Source of the DNA: CAZIWX01 sp964543125
GTDB taxonomy: Bacteria; Fidelibacterota; UBA8477
Length of the DNA stretch: 64,000 bases
Direction: 5' to 3'
Assembly: GCA_964543125.1 (NCBI GenBank)
Contig: CAZIWX010000002.1
Location: 1 to 64,000, forward strand
Shown: positions 1 through 9,480 of the stretch, one piece after another
Layout of the letters: the number at the start of each line of letters is the position of its first letter
Numbering within the stretch: position 1 is the stretch's first letter
Program-made: the position numbers and the translations under genes
Notes under the pieces: generated by a model
Database searches by the model: none
Seen by the model: the letters and a program-made list of their open reading frames with translations, nothing else
What the model was told of the DNA's origin: nothing

Positions 1-1
1 A

Positions 2-580
2 CCCGGGTTGATCCGGTTGGATAAACTGCGTCAGGTCACCGAATTCCTTATCACAGCCGATCGTTGGCAGCGAGGTACGTTACGTTTGGGAATTGTGGCC
101 AGCGATCTGCATAGCGGTGAGGATGTGTATTTCACCCACGGGGATCTGGTTACGGCTATCCTGGCCAGCAGTGCAATTCCAGGGTTTGTACCGCCGGTAA
201 ACTTTAACGGACGCGTATTAGTGGATGGCGGCGTTACTCAGCAGGTGCCCATTCGCTTAGCCCGGGAGATGGGGGCGAATGTGATCATTGCGGTGGATGT
301 TGGGCAGGCGATCGATCCCGACGCTCGGATTGACAATGCCATGGCCATCATGTCCCAAGCAGAAAACATCAAATCCTACCATTATCGAATGTTGTTAAAC
401 CGGGAATCCGATGTTCTCATCAGGCCTGCTTTTGTTGGCATCCACTGGTCGGAATTTTCCCGGGCGCCTGAATTCATAGCGGTTGGGCGAGAAGCTGCCG
501 AAGCACGGCTTATGGAAATCCGGCAGGCGATCTATCGCCAGACACATCCCTGGTTGAGTCTAATTTCGGGTCCTAAATAA
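2..580 (+). CDS. Patatin-like phospholipase, C-terminal part (5' end outside window)
   Basis: The frame is open to the left edge, so the true start and the GXSXG nucleophile motif lie upstream. What remains (about 192 residues) carries the family's second catalytic element: LVDGG supplies the Asp of the Ser-Asp dyad, preceded by ASSAIPGFVPPV, typical of the RssA/YlbK-type bacterial patatin domain. After the dyad comes a helical tail of about 110 residues without membrane segments. The family hydrolyses acyl esters of phospholipids or lysophospholipids; the substrate here cannot be told. An 81-base gap separates it from dsbD on the same strand, so the two may or may not be cotranscribed. Confidence 0.8.
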   Translation, partial: PGLIRLDKLRQVTEFLITADRWQRGTLRLGIVASDLHSGEDVYFTHGDLVTAILASSAIPGFVPPVNFNGRVLVDGGVTQQVPIRLAREMGANVIIAVDVGQAIDPDARIDNAMAIMSQAENIKSYHYRMLLNRESDVLIRPAFVGIHWSEFSRAPEFIAVGREAAEARLMEIRQAIYRQTHPWLSLISGPK

Positions 581-661
581 TTCTTTTGATTTGTAACGCC
601 GCCGGCCTTTCCAAGTACTAAAAATCATTATGGTGATTGCAGAAGAACAGAAGGGAAAATC

Positions 662-2473
662 ATGACACGCCGTGCAGCTCAATTCATTTTAATTCAGTTA
701 TTTGTTGCCATCAGTTGGATGTGGGCCCAGGATCTGCCGCTGCCGGAAGAAATTGTAAACGTAACGGCCATCACTGAACAAAATGCCGTCACCATCAATC
801 AGCCGGTGCGGATTGCGCTGGAACTCAGTCTCCGTTCCGGCTGGCATATTTATGCACCCGTGGCGGGTGAGAGTTTTACTATTCCCACCTCCATCGAAGT
901 GGATTCAATCGTGGGTGGAACTTTGGGTCAGTGGGTTTTTCCGGCTGCCCAGCAATTATCCGTCTCCGGAGTGGATGAGCCGGCAGCAGTTTACAGTCAC
1001 AAAATCACGCTTTACAACACACTTACGGTAACTGCCTTCGGAATTCAAACCTTTACTCTGACGGGCTCGGTACATTATCAGGCCTGTAATGATCAGACCT
1101 GCCTGATTCCGGCAAGCGTACCTTTTAGTTTGACGTGGCGAATCGTTCCGCCGGGTACCGGCATCGAAAAACAAAACGCAGCCGTTTTTGCCAGCCGGGG
1201 CCATTCGACAGCTCCCACGTTAAATTCGGACCAAGCAAATTCGCCGATATCCGGTGAGAATAACATTGCCGGATTGGTTTCTGAAAAAGGGCTGTTGCTT
1301 ACTTTTATCATCATTTTCTTCATCGGGCTAACCCTGAATCTAACACCCTGTGTGTACCCGTTGATTCCCATCACTATCAGCTTTTTTGGGGGTACCGGGG
1401 TTTCCCGGGGAAAAATATTCTGGTCGGCCCTGGCCTATGTACTAGGAATCGCCATCACCTATTCCATCCTGGGCGTTATTGCGGCCAGTACCGGCTCACT
1501 CTTTGGTAAGCTGCTCACCAATCCCCTGGTGCTCATTGGAATAGCCAGCCTGCTGGTTGCCCTTTCGCTCTCCATGTTTGGCGTGTATGAATTTCGATTG
1601 CCCACCGGATTGATGACGGCCGCCGGTAAATCCAAATCCGGGATTCTCGGCTCCTTATTCATGGGCCTGACACTGGGAATCGTGGCCGCTCCGTGCGTGG
1701 GTCCGTTTGTCATCGGTTTACTCACCTACGTGGCTCAACTCCAGGATGTGGTTTTGGGATTTTGGATGTTTTTTGTTCTGGCCCTTGGCTTGGGTCTGCC
1801 CTATCTCTTTTTAGCTGTATTCTCCAGCAAAATTTCCCGTTTACCCCGGTCAGGCGCCTGGATGGTGGGGGTACGGGTCATTTTCGGCTTACTCCTGATC
1901 GGCATGGCAATTTACTTCCTGCTACCATTATTGGGAAATGTGGGTGGCTGGCTGTTTTCGGGATTTATCTTCCTGGCTGGTTTTTGGCTTATTGTCGTTG
2001 ATCAAAACGGGAAGGATGCCCGGGGATTTCTCATTTTAAAACAAATTATCGGTATCGCCGTCATCGTCATTGCGACCTACCTGCTCGTTTCCCGAAGCTC
2101 GGGTGTGGCATCCGAAGCAATAAATTGGCAGCGGCCAACAACGGAAACCCAGTTTGACAAACTGGTTCAAACGGGCCGGCCGGTGCTAATTGATTTTTAC
2201 GCTGATTGGTGTATTCCCTGCCGCGAAATGGATCAATTTACCTTTACCGATCGGCGCGTGATTGAAAAGGTCAAGCTCTTCACCCCAATAAAAATTGACC
2301 TAACCACCGGAACCAGTGCCCTGGAACAAGCACTTCAGTCACGCTACGCCGTGAAAGGAGTTCCTACTTATATCTTTCTTAACCGCTCGGGAACCGAATA
2401 TGCAAATTTACGCCTGACGGGTCTGGAATGGGCGGATGCTTTTGTCAAACGGTTGGACGCTGCCGCTAACTGA
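662..2473 (+). CDS. dsbD: Thiol:disulfide interchange protein DsbD
   Basis: Full-length three-part DsbD (603 aa) moving electrons from cytoplasmic thioredoxin to periplasmic disulfide partners. A signal peptide (residues 1-22) leads into an N-terminal Ig-like alpha domain with its Cys pair C142/C147. The membrane beta domain (about 210-475, eight segments) has one Cys in each half, C230 in LTPCVYPLIP and C345 in AAPCVGPFV. The C-terminal thioredoxin domain carries WCIPC (C517/C520). All six redox cysteines are present, so it should be functional. The start follows AAGGGAAA. Reductant delivery to the periplasm would suit cytochrome c maturation, and a nine-heme cytochrome is encoded further on in this window. 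Confidence 0.95.
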   Translation: MTRRAAQFILIQLFVAISWMWAQDLPLPEEIVNVTAITEQNAVTINQPVRIALELSLRSGWHIYAPVAGESFTIPTSIEVDSIVGGTLGQWVFPAAQQLSVSGVDEPAAVYSHKITLYNTLTVTAFGIQTFTLTGSVHYQACNDQTCLIPASVPFSLTWRIVPPGTGIEKQNAAVFASRGHSTAPTLNSDQANSPISGENNIAGLVSEKGLLLTFIIIFFIGLTLNLTPCVYPLIPITISFFGGTGVSRGKIFWSALAYVLGIAITYSILGVIAASTGSLFGKLLTNPLVLIGIASLLVALSLSMFGVYEFRLPTGLMTAAGKSKSGILGSLFMGLTLGIVAAPCVGPFVIGLLTYVAQLQDVVLGFWMFFVLALGLGLPYLFLAVFSSKISRLPRSGAWMVGVRVIFGLLLIGMAIYFLLPLLGNVGGWLFSGFIFLAGFWLIVVDQNGKDARGFLILKQIIGIAVIVIATYLLVSRSSGVASEAINWQRPTTETQFDKLVQTGRPVLIDFYADWCIPCREMDQFTFTDRRVIEKVKLFTPIKIDLTTGTSALEQALQSRYAVKGVPTYIFLNRSGTEYANLRLTGLEWADAFVKRLDAAAN

Positions 2474-2947
2474 CTTTTTCCCGGAATCGGGTTTGATCAA
2501 CCTCCCAATTCTTCCAAAATAGCCACCGCCCGGCGGAGATGGGGGATTACGATTGTTCCATCTAGAGCGAGTGCCGGGTTAGGCTACTTTTCAAGGGGAG
2601 GTTCGGAAGGGACTTGGTACTGGCTATAAAATCATAATATTTAGTTGTTTAATCCCTCTTTTATTCCTCGTTTGGAAAGGGGAGAAATTGTCTGCAACCC
2701 GGGCGGGCAAGGAATTGCGAGCTCTTACAAGTGGCAGAGTCTGCTTTTGTCCAAAAACGAAGGGACCTCTAAAGTTGTCAGACTTGAATTGTTTGGTTAA
2801 TCCACTACATTTGACGGCCTGAGTCAGATACGATATAATTAGCCTGCTCAGACAGGGAAACCAATACGAACTTGATAAAAATGACGCAAACCGTTCGAAA
2901 CCAATCCAATTTTCGAGGGAAACACGATTCAATGGAGGTGAGCCTTG
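2474..2947. other. Intergenic region between dsbD and the M1 peptidase gene
   Basis: About 470 bases without a convincing gene. It holds a strong sigma70-like promoter (listed separately) and a 5' untranslated region of about 100 bases for the next gene. A short inverted repeat CCCG-GAAT-CGGG just after the dsbD stop could be a weak terminator, but it has no proper T-run. The rest shows no repeat or RNA I recognise. Confidence 0.5.
2811..2839 (+). promoter_or_regulatory. Sigma70-type promoter for the M1 peptidase gene
   Basis: TTGACG (2811-2816), a 17-base spacer and a perfect TATAAT (2834-2839). Transcription would start near 2846, giving a leader of about 100 bases before the ATG at 2948, with the ribosome site GGAGGTG at 2934-2940. 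This is among the best promoter matches in the window and suggests strong or constitutive expression. Confidence 0.75.
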
Positions 2948-5872
2948 ATGCGTAAATGTGCAATCCTGATGTTGGTGACTGCCGGTCTGTTTGGATATTG
3001 GCAGCAAGATGTAGCCTATAAAATGACGGTTCACCTAGATGAATCGGCCCGGGAGCTTACGGCAGCATCCCAATTAACTTACGTGAATCATTCCCCGGAT
3101 ACACTCAACTACATCCTCATGCATCTCTATCCCAACGCATTTAATAACGGAACAATTGCCGATCTTGTGGCAAGATCGAACGGCCAGGCCGGGTTCGCAA
3201 AGATCAAACCCTGGACCGGGATTACTGTTCAGGATGCTTTTCTACTGGATAATTCCGGTCAGCCGGGGTCTAATCTCAATTACCACATTTACGATGACAC
3301 GATATTACGCCTGGAGTTGGTCAGCGGTTTAGTGCCTGGCGATACCCTCCGATACTGGTTGGACTGGCGGTATAAAATTCCTGAACACTACGACCGGTCG
3401 GGTTGGGAAGGTGAACAGTTCGATATGGCTCAATGGTATCCCAAATTCGTAGTGTACGATGAACGTGGCTGGCATGATGACCCTTTTGGAGACTGGGGAG
3501 AATATTACGGTGAGTTTGGTACGTACGATGTGAACTTCGATTTGCCGGAGGATTATATCATCGGTGCGACCGGCGTGGTCACCGACGGGGATCCCGGCTG
3601 GGTAGGAGTCTGGGTCGATACCACTCGCGCCTGGGACGACTGGAATGCAGAAAACGCCGAATTTTACGCGGATTACCGTAAGAATTTGCCGGATAACGCC
3701 CGCAAATCGGTCACCTTTCATGCGGAGCGGGTCCACGATTTTGCCTGGCTGACCTCACCCGACCTGGTGTATGAACACGGTTCCTGGGACGGCATCGATA
3801 TCCACGTCCTTTACGATCGGAAATTCGGCGCCCGCTGGACAAAAAAGCAGGTTGAGTATGGCCGGCGGGGTCTGAAGTGGCTTAGTACGCAATTTGGCCG
3901 CTACCAGTATCCCCAGTTTACCATCACCAAGGCTTTATTAGGGGGTGGCATGGAATATCCCATGCTCATCATGGATGGCTATGATAGGGAGGGTCTGGTT
4001 ATCCATGAAATGGGGCATAACTGGTTTTATGGGATGCTGGGTAATAATGAGTTGGAGGAAGCCTGGTTAGATGAGGGCTTTACCAGTTTTCAGACCCGCT
4101 GGTACCTGGAAACGCGCTATCCTAAGCGGGAAGACCGCATGTGGGCCCGGCGCAGGAATGATTTTGAACGAAACCATCTGCCCTGGGTCAGCCGCACGGA
4201 AGAAGACCGGAAATATGTTTTAGAATATATGTTGTCCTCTCGAAATGAACCCATTGGAACCTTCAGTCAATATTTCATTAATGACGGTTCCTACCGTAAA
4301 AATGTCTATACTAAAGCTAGTCTGGTTCTTTTGAGTTTAAAAGAGTATTTGGGAGATGAACGGTTTCTTAAAGGGATGCGTCTGTATTTCCGGCGCTGGC
4401 ACCTGAAACACCCCAATACGCACCGCTTTATTAAGGCCATGGAAGATGGAGCGGGCGAAAATCTGGAATGGTTTTTTGACCAGTGGCTGCGCACCGCCGG
4501 CGTTGTGGATTATGCTCTGGATGGATATAAAACCGAGGCTGTTCCGGGTCAGGGTTATGAGACGACGGTTCATGTAAAACGATTGGGCGAATATTTCATG
4601 CCGGTACAGGTAGCGGTGATTGGTCCCCATTCTCAGCGTGCATCTGAACCGCTCCGGGCTTTTCGCTATCGAACCGGGGGTACCGTCACAATTCACTCTG
4701 AATTCAAACCGGTCAATGTGATCATCGATCCGGACGATATATTTATGGATGTTAATCGTCTGAATAATATGGCGCACCATTCATTGGCGGCCCGGTACCG
4801 GATTTACGATTGGGGAAATTATCGGCCGGATGCCTATACCATCGAATATGCACCGGTTCTCGGATATACGGATGCCGCTGGTGTGAAGCTCGGTGCGGAT
4901 TTCCACGGAACCTACCGCGGACTGGCAAAGGAATTTAACGCACGGATCTGGTTGTCCAGTAGTGATCAACCGGTTGACCTGCGCTTGTCGATTCCCTGGA
5001 AAATGCACTTCCCCGGCAGTGTAATGACGGGAAATTTCAGCACGAGTTGGCTGGAATCCGTCCTCCAAAGCGAGTTGATTTTTTCCCACCGGTGGGCGCA
5101 CACCATGTGGCATACGCCGATCCGCACTTTCACCTGGGGAACCGCGTTCACCGATGTCACCCGGCGTAATGCCTTGTTACCCATGGTGGCCAGTTATACC
5201 CGCTTGACCACCAGTTATCAGATCCAGTTTGAACGGGTGACTATCACAGCCACTACCCGGTATAGTCCGGGCAACCTGGGCAGTTGGGGCAACGATTTTT
5301 CCCAAAATGAAGCCAGCCTGCAGTGGCTCCGGCCGGTTCGTAAATTCAAATTAAAACTCAAACTGTCCGGGAATGCCAATTTTGGGAATATACCCACTGA
5401 ACTGCTTCCGGGAGTAGCCAGTGCCAATGGTTTGGCGTTATTCAACAGTGATGCCGGGCGGAGCATGGGCTTGACAAATAACTTGCGGCACATTGCGGAT
5501 CATTATCTGATTCCCGGGGGCGGTAATTTCCGGGGCTGGAGTACCCGGGAGCTTTATGTACCTTACTTAGTAGCTTTAAATACGCAGATTGAACGATCCA
5601 TGTCCGGGTTTGGATTGCCGGTTCAACCAACTTTGGCGTTGTTCGGCGATTATGGCCAATATGCCCGGGTCCCCGAGCACTGGCATCGCATCGCCGATGC
5701 CGGTTTGAGTCTATATCTCCGCCACCGGTGGCAACGCACCAATTGGCTTACGGCCAGCCTGGCGCCCTTTAGCTTCAGAATCGATTGGCCTTGCATGCGC
5801 TATGATGCTCGTGATAAAAAAGTACAATGGGATTTGAGACAGTGGTCGTTTAGCTTTGCGCATGCCATTTAA
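2948..5872 (+). CDS. M1-family zinc metallopeptidase with C-terminal barrel-like extension
   Basis: 974 aa secreted metallopeptidase. ATG 2948 is preferred over the TTG three bases upstream because GGAGGTG sits about 7 bases before it. A signal peptide covers roughly residues 1-18. The M1 catalytic core has GGGMEYP in place of the GAMEN substrate-binding motif and a perfect zinc site HEMGH (353-357) with the third ligand Glu376, exactly 18 residues on. M1 enzymes are aminopeptidases or related hydrolases. From about residue 600 the sequence turns into alternating aromatic/polar beta strands with GGNFRGW and DAGLSLYL, resembling an Omp85-type barrel, so the enzyme may be anchored in the outer membrane. 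The barrel is inference; the protease core is secure. Confidence 0.85.
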   Translation: MRKCAILMLVTAGLFGYWQQDVAYKMTVHLDESARELTAASQLTYVNHSPDTLNYILMHLYPNAFNNGTIADLVARSNGQAGFAKIKPWTGITVQDAFLLDNSGQPGSNLNYHIYDDTILRLELVSGLVPGDTLRYWLDWRYKIPEHYDRSGWEGEQFDMAQWYPKFVVYDERGWHDDPFGDWGEYYGEFGTYDVNFDLPEDYIIGATGVVTDGDPGWVGVWVDTTRAWDDWNAENAEFYADYRKNLPDNARKSVTFHAERVHDFAWLTSPDLVYEHGSWDGIDIHVLYDRKFGARWTKKQVEYGRRGLKWLSTQFGRYQYPQFTITKALLGGGMEYPMLIMDGYDREGLVIHEMGHNWFYGMLGNNELEEAWLDEGFTSFQTRWYLETRYPKREDRMWARRRNDFERNHLPWVSRTEEDRKYVLEYMLSSRNEPIGTFSQYFINDGSYRKNVYTKASLVLLSLKEYLGDERFLKGMRLYFRRWHLKHPNTHRFIKAMEDGAGENLEWFFDQWLRTAGVVDYALDGYKTEAVPGQGYETTVHVKRLGEYFMPVQVAVIGPHSQRASEPLRAFRYRTGGTVTIHSEFKPVNVIIDPDDIFMDVNRLNNMAHHSLAARYRIYDWGNYRPDAYTIEYAPVLGYTDAAGVKLGADFHGTYRGLAKEFNARIWLSSSDQPVDLRLSIPWKMHFPGSVMTGNFSTSWLESVLQSELIFSHRWAHTMWHTPIRTFTWGTAFTDVTRRNALLPMVASYTRLTTSYQIQFERVTITATTRYSPGNLGSWGNDFSQNEASLQWLRPVRKFKLKLKLSGNANFGNIPTELLPGVASANGLALFNSDAGRSMGLTNNLRHIADHYLIPGGGNFRGWSTRELYVPYLVALNTQIERSMSGFGLPVQPTLALFGDYGQYARVPEHWHRIADAGLSLYLRHRWQRTNWLTASLAPFSFRIDWPCMRYDARDKKVQWDLRQWSFSFAHAI

Positions 5873-5905
5873 AACACCCGTCAATCCACGCCGCGGGATT
5901 CAGCT

Positions 5906-8209
5906 ATGTTCTTTTGGTCACACATATTCCCCAAACAATTTATGAGGCGGTTTCTAATCCTCATGCTAGTGTTGATCCCGGTTTTTGGAGCAACGCTACA
6001 GGCGGGTGAAGTCCGATACCAATGGGTGAGGGTCTGGATTAACAGCGATGCACAACTACCACAGGTGGTGAGCCTGGGGTTGGAAGTTGAAGGCGCTCGT
6101 CTCAAGCATAATACTTTCATTGAAGGGGTGGCCATCGAATCCGCCGTGGAACAATTGACTCAAGCCGGATTCAAGGCGGAAATCTTGCAACCGGATCTGG
6201 CGAGTATCTATGAACAGCGTTTACGGCATGATCGTTCAACCCGGGAGTTCGACAACGGGAGTATGGGCGGTTATTTTACTTACGACGAAATTACCAGCTT
6301 CCTGGATTCACTTCACGGCCGCCACCCGGACATTGTAAGCGCTAAAATCAGTATCGGCCAGTCGGTGGAGGGGCGTGATATCTGGGCGATTAAAATATCC
6401 GATAATGTGGAGACCCATGAGGATGAGCCGGAAGTCTTTTACAACAGCCTGACCCACGCCCGCGAACCTGCGGCCATGATGGCGATTTTGTACTTCGCGA
6501 ATCAGTTGGCTGATGAATACTCAACCAATCCTGAATTTCAGTATTTGGTAAATACCCGAGAAATCTGGTTCGTCCCGGTGGTAAATCCGGATGGTTACAC
6601 CTATAATGAAACAACTCATCCCAACGGTGGGGGCATGCATCGTAAAAATATGGAACCGGGATGCACGACCTTGTTAGGTGTCGATTTGAACCGAAATTAC
6701 GGTTACAACTGGGGTTATGATGATGTAGGCTCCAGCAGTGATAACTGCTCTGACACGTATCGTGGGTCAGCGCCCTTTTCCGAACCGGAGAGCCAGGCCA
6801 TTCGGGATTTTACCGAGTCACACAATTTCATTACGGTTTTCAATTACCACAGCTATTCCGATGAACTGATCATGCCGTTTGGCTACGCGGTGGATGCCGT
6901 ACCACCGGAACCGGATTATACCACCTATCTGGAATTGGGACATGACCTCGTAGCCGACAATGGATACCTATTCGGGACCGGAATCCAAACGGTGGGTTAT
7001 CTGACCAATGGGGATGCAGTGGACTGGATGTATGGCTCCGCGGGAATCATTAATTTCACACCGGAAGTGGGTAGCTATGCCGACGGTGGCTTTTGGCCGC
7101 CAGCGGAAAATATTATGCCCATCGTTTTGGAAAACGTGCTAGCCAATATCCATCTGGCTCTCGTCGCGGGGAACTGTGTGGTTTTGGATACCCTGGCGGT
7201 TGCCGGAGCTGATGAATTCCTCCAACCAGATGCCAGCTATAATTTCCAGATCAGCTTGCGTAACAAAGGTTTTATCGCAAACCCCGCCAGTATCGAGACA
7301 TTTACCATATCTTCCCCGGACAATTCCATTTCAATCAGCCCCAATACCTTCGAATTGAATGCAATTCCGGCCCTCAACACGGTTGATTTAATCTCGGATA
7401 CCAGTCAATTCCATGTAAACGCGGTTTATGGCCAGCCGGCGACATTGATTTCGCAACTCCACGTGACTGGAAATTATTCCCGCCGGGACACCTTGCGGTG
7501 GATGGTAGGAATACCGGACACACTATTCGCCGATGGCGCGGAAAATGGGTTGGCCAACTGGGTCAACAATGGCTGGGGGGTTACGTCCGACGCCTATATT
7601 GGCAGCTATGCTTTCACCGAATCTCCTAACGGAAATTATCCCAACAATATTGTCCGAACCATGACGCTGCTTGATAGTATTGATCTGACCGCGTACAATT
7701 ATCCCCGACTGACCTTTCGAGCGAAATGGAATATTGAAAATGAGTACGATTTTGCTCAGGTGCTGGGTTCCGGGGATGGCGGAGTTACCTGGGCGCCGCT
7801 GGCCGGTGAGTTTACACAGCCCGGTAGTGGCAACGGTGTTCAGCTTTTGGAGCAACCCGGATATGATGGTACTCAATCCACCTGGGTGCATGAGAACATT
7901 GATTTAAGCGAATTCATCGAGAGTAATAATTTCAAGTTTGCACTCAGGTTGGCATCGGACAATTATGTGAACGCGGATGGAATTGACGTGGACGATATTG
8001 CCGTGCTGGGCTGGTCCGCCTTACGGACGGCGGGGGACGTGAACAATGATGGTACGGTCAATATTCTGGATTTAGTTTTGCTGGTTGACGGAATTCTTCA
8101 AATCGACTCACTTACACCGCTGCAAATTCAGGCCTCTGATCTAAATCATGACGGACTTCTCAATGTTTTGGATCTGGTTCTGTTGGTGAACACCATTTTG
8201 CAGGCGTGA
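5906..8209 (+). CDS. Secreted M14 zinc carboxypeptidase with C-terminal dockerin
   Basis: 767 aa if begun at ATG 5906; ATG 5942 (MRRFLILMLV) would start right at the signal peptide and is equally possible. Numbering from 5906: the M14 domain (about 115-420) has zinc ligands H184 and E187 in THARE, H315 in NYHSYS, and catalytic E387 in FTPEVGS, all intact. A beta-sandwich linker (about 430-540) and a jelly-roll/MAM-like module (about 545-700) follow. The C terminus (711-767) is a two-repeat type I dockerin, DVNNDGTVNILDLVLLV and DLNHDGLLNVLDLVLLV, with the Ca-binding D-x-N-x-D pattern. It lies 33 bases after the M1 gene, so the two secreted peptidases probably share a transcript. Confidence 0.9.
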   Translation: MFFWSHIFPKQFMRRFLILMLVLIPVFGATLQAGEVRYQWVRVWINSDAQLPQVVSLGLEVEGARLKHNTFIEGVAIESAVEQLTQAGFKAEILQPDLASIYEQRLRHDRSTREFDNGSMGGYFTYDEITSFLDSLHGRHPDIVSAKISIGQSVEGRDIWAIKISDNVETHEDEPEVFYNSLTHAREPAAMMAILYFANQLADEYSTNPEFQYLVNTREIWFVPVVNPDGYTYNETTHPNGGGMHRKNMEPGCTTLLGVDLNRNYGYNWGYDDVGSSSDNCSDTYRGSAPFSEPESQAIRDFTESHNFITVFNYHSYSDELIMPFGYAVDAVPPEPDYTTYLELGHDLVADNGYLFGTGIQTVGYLTNGDAVDWMYGSAGIINFTPEVGSYADGGFWPPAENIMPIVLENVLANIHLALVAGNCVVLDTLAVAGADEFLQPDASYNFQISLRNKGFIANPASIETFTISSPDNSISISPNTFELNAIPALNTVDLISDTSQFHVNAVYGQPATLISQLHVTGNYSRRDTLRWMVGIPDTLFADGAENGLANWVNNGWGVTSDAYIGSYAFTESPNGNYPNNIVRTMTLLDSIDLTAYNYPRLTFRAKWNIENEYDFAQVLGSGDGGVTWAPLAGEFTQPGSGNGVQLLEQPGYDGTQSTWVHENIDLSEFIESNNFKFALRLASDNYVNADGIDVDDIAVLGWSALRTAGDVNNDGTVNILDLVLLVDGILQIDSLTPLQIQASDLNHDGLLNVLDLVLLVNTILQA

Positions 8210-8302
8210 TTGAGAGTCCGGTTTCCCCGAAAATATTATTTTACCTCTTGAGCCCGAAAAGCTAGGCGGCTACATTTGCGCCCACTCTAAAAAGAGCGGT
8301 GG

Positions 8303-9208
8303 GTGATAATAACCGGGGCGTGGGTGAACCGATTACATTATTTGGTGGGCTTGGGGTGTAGCGGTCTTATTATATTAGGCTGCGCTTCGCATTCCACCCA
8401 CACCAACCGGCCAAGTTCCGTTAATCCATCCCGGCGGATCGAGATCACGCTGCACTTGGCTGACAGCTTATGGAACCGGCGCATTGAGCCGGACAATGCT
8501 TTGGACGCAATTTCTGCATACGAATATCTGGCTTCAAAAGACAGCCTGGCTCTGCCCGTATGGACCCGGCTGGTACACGCCTATTATTATTATGCGGAAT
8601 ATGTCATCCAGGCAGATTCCCTCCGTCGCGACAGTGTATTGGCTTTGGGTTATAATATTACCCGCCAGGTGATCGGTTGGGCCAAGCCCTATCGATCGGT
8701 GTTGGCATCATCCGGTGATTCGCAATTGGCTATTCAGGGTTTGAGCGCTGACTATACCGGTATTTTATATTGGGGTGCGGCCAGCCTGGCTCAGTGGACT
8801 TCTACCAAAGGTGACCTTGTCCAGCGTGGTCAAAGACCCTGGCTATTTGCTGCCTTACAGCATATTCATGAGTTGGATTCTACTTTTTATTTTGGTGGTT
8901 ATGATCGTTTTATGGGAGTTATGTTATGCCGGGATCCTCTGGCGGATCAAAATGCCCGGGTGCAGGCCAGACGGTATTTTGATGCTTCAATTCGGCTGGC
9001 CCCGGAATATCTCGGTACTTACACGCTGATGGCACACTACTATAGCCCCAAGCTCAACGACTATGACCAATTTTATCAATTACTTACGAAAGTTATTACC
9101 GCCACGCTGGATGTGAACAAGCCTTATTATCCGGAGAATTATTTTGAAAAACAAAGAGCTGAAATGCTGCTTCTAACTGCTAAACACGAACATTGGTTTA
9201 CCGAATGA
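8303..9208 (+). CDS. Lipoprotein resembling TatT (TRAP transporter T-component family)
   Basis: About 300 aa with GTG start; a second in-frame GTG at 8324 would place the lipoprotein signal closer to the N terminus. The lipobox reads IILGC, so it should be lipidated. The body is alpha-helical: LYWGAASLAQW, then RRYFDASIRLAPEYLGTY, then a C-terminal stretch ending in QRAEMLLLTAKHEHWF, which looks to me like the TatT (Tp0956-like) tetratricopeptide family associated with periplasmic TRAP transporters. No TRAP permease or binding-protein gene is nearby, so the function is open. The stop overlaps the next start (ATGA). Confidence 0.5.
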   Translation: MIITGAWVNRLHYLVGLGCSGLIILGCASHSTHTNRPSSVNPSRRIEITLHLADSLWNRRIEPDNALDAISAYEYLASKDSLALPVWTRLVHAYYYYAEYVIQADSLRRDSVLALGYNITRQVIGWAKPYRSVLASSGDSQLAIQGLSADYTGILYWGAASLAQWTSTKGDLVQRGQRPWLFAALQHIHELDSTFYFGGYDRFMGVMLCRDPLADQNARVQARRYFDASIRLAPEYLGTYTLMAHYYSPKLNDYDQFYQLLTKVITATLDVNKPYYPENYFEKQRAEMLLLTAKHEHWFTE

Positions 9209-9387
9209 AATCTTTTCGTCAACCTCGGCACCAGACTCTTTCAGGTGCTCGCATTCTTGCGATTATCTTGTTAGCCGGTTTCCTCGCGGTACTAATTCAG
9301 GAATTTGCGAAATCCACGAATGCCGGGCCAGGTATTAAACCCGGGCGACAACAAATCTGGCGGTCCGCAATCATCGGCGCTAAATAA
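9205..9387 (+). CDS. Small single-pass membrane protein, unknown
   Basis: 60 aa from the ATG that overlaps the preceding stop (ATGA), the arrangement of translational coupling. A basic N terminus (KSFRQPRHQ) precedes one hydrophobic segment (ILAIILLAGFLAVLI), then a short polar, basic tail. This gives an N-in single-pass topology. I recognise no family. The coupling suggests it works with, or is only made together with, the TatT-like lipoprotein. A longer version from ATG 9193 would lie inside the upstream gene and is less likely. Confidence 0.45.
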   Translation: MKSFRQPRHQTLSGARILAIILLAGFLAVLIQEFAKSTNAGPGIKPGRQQIWRSAIIGAK

Positions 9388-9480
9388 AATAACGCTTCCG
9401 GCTCTGATTTTATAACCTGAGAACTGGCTGCTTTCCCTAGGTCAACTTAAAAAGCCCTGATTTGAAAATATCGATGTATG

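Noticed and set aside
2624..3034. Minus-strand open frame of 136 codons
   Set aside because: It runs across the strong promoter and the start of the M1 gene, has no ribosome site and no recognisable protein features.
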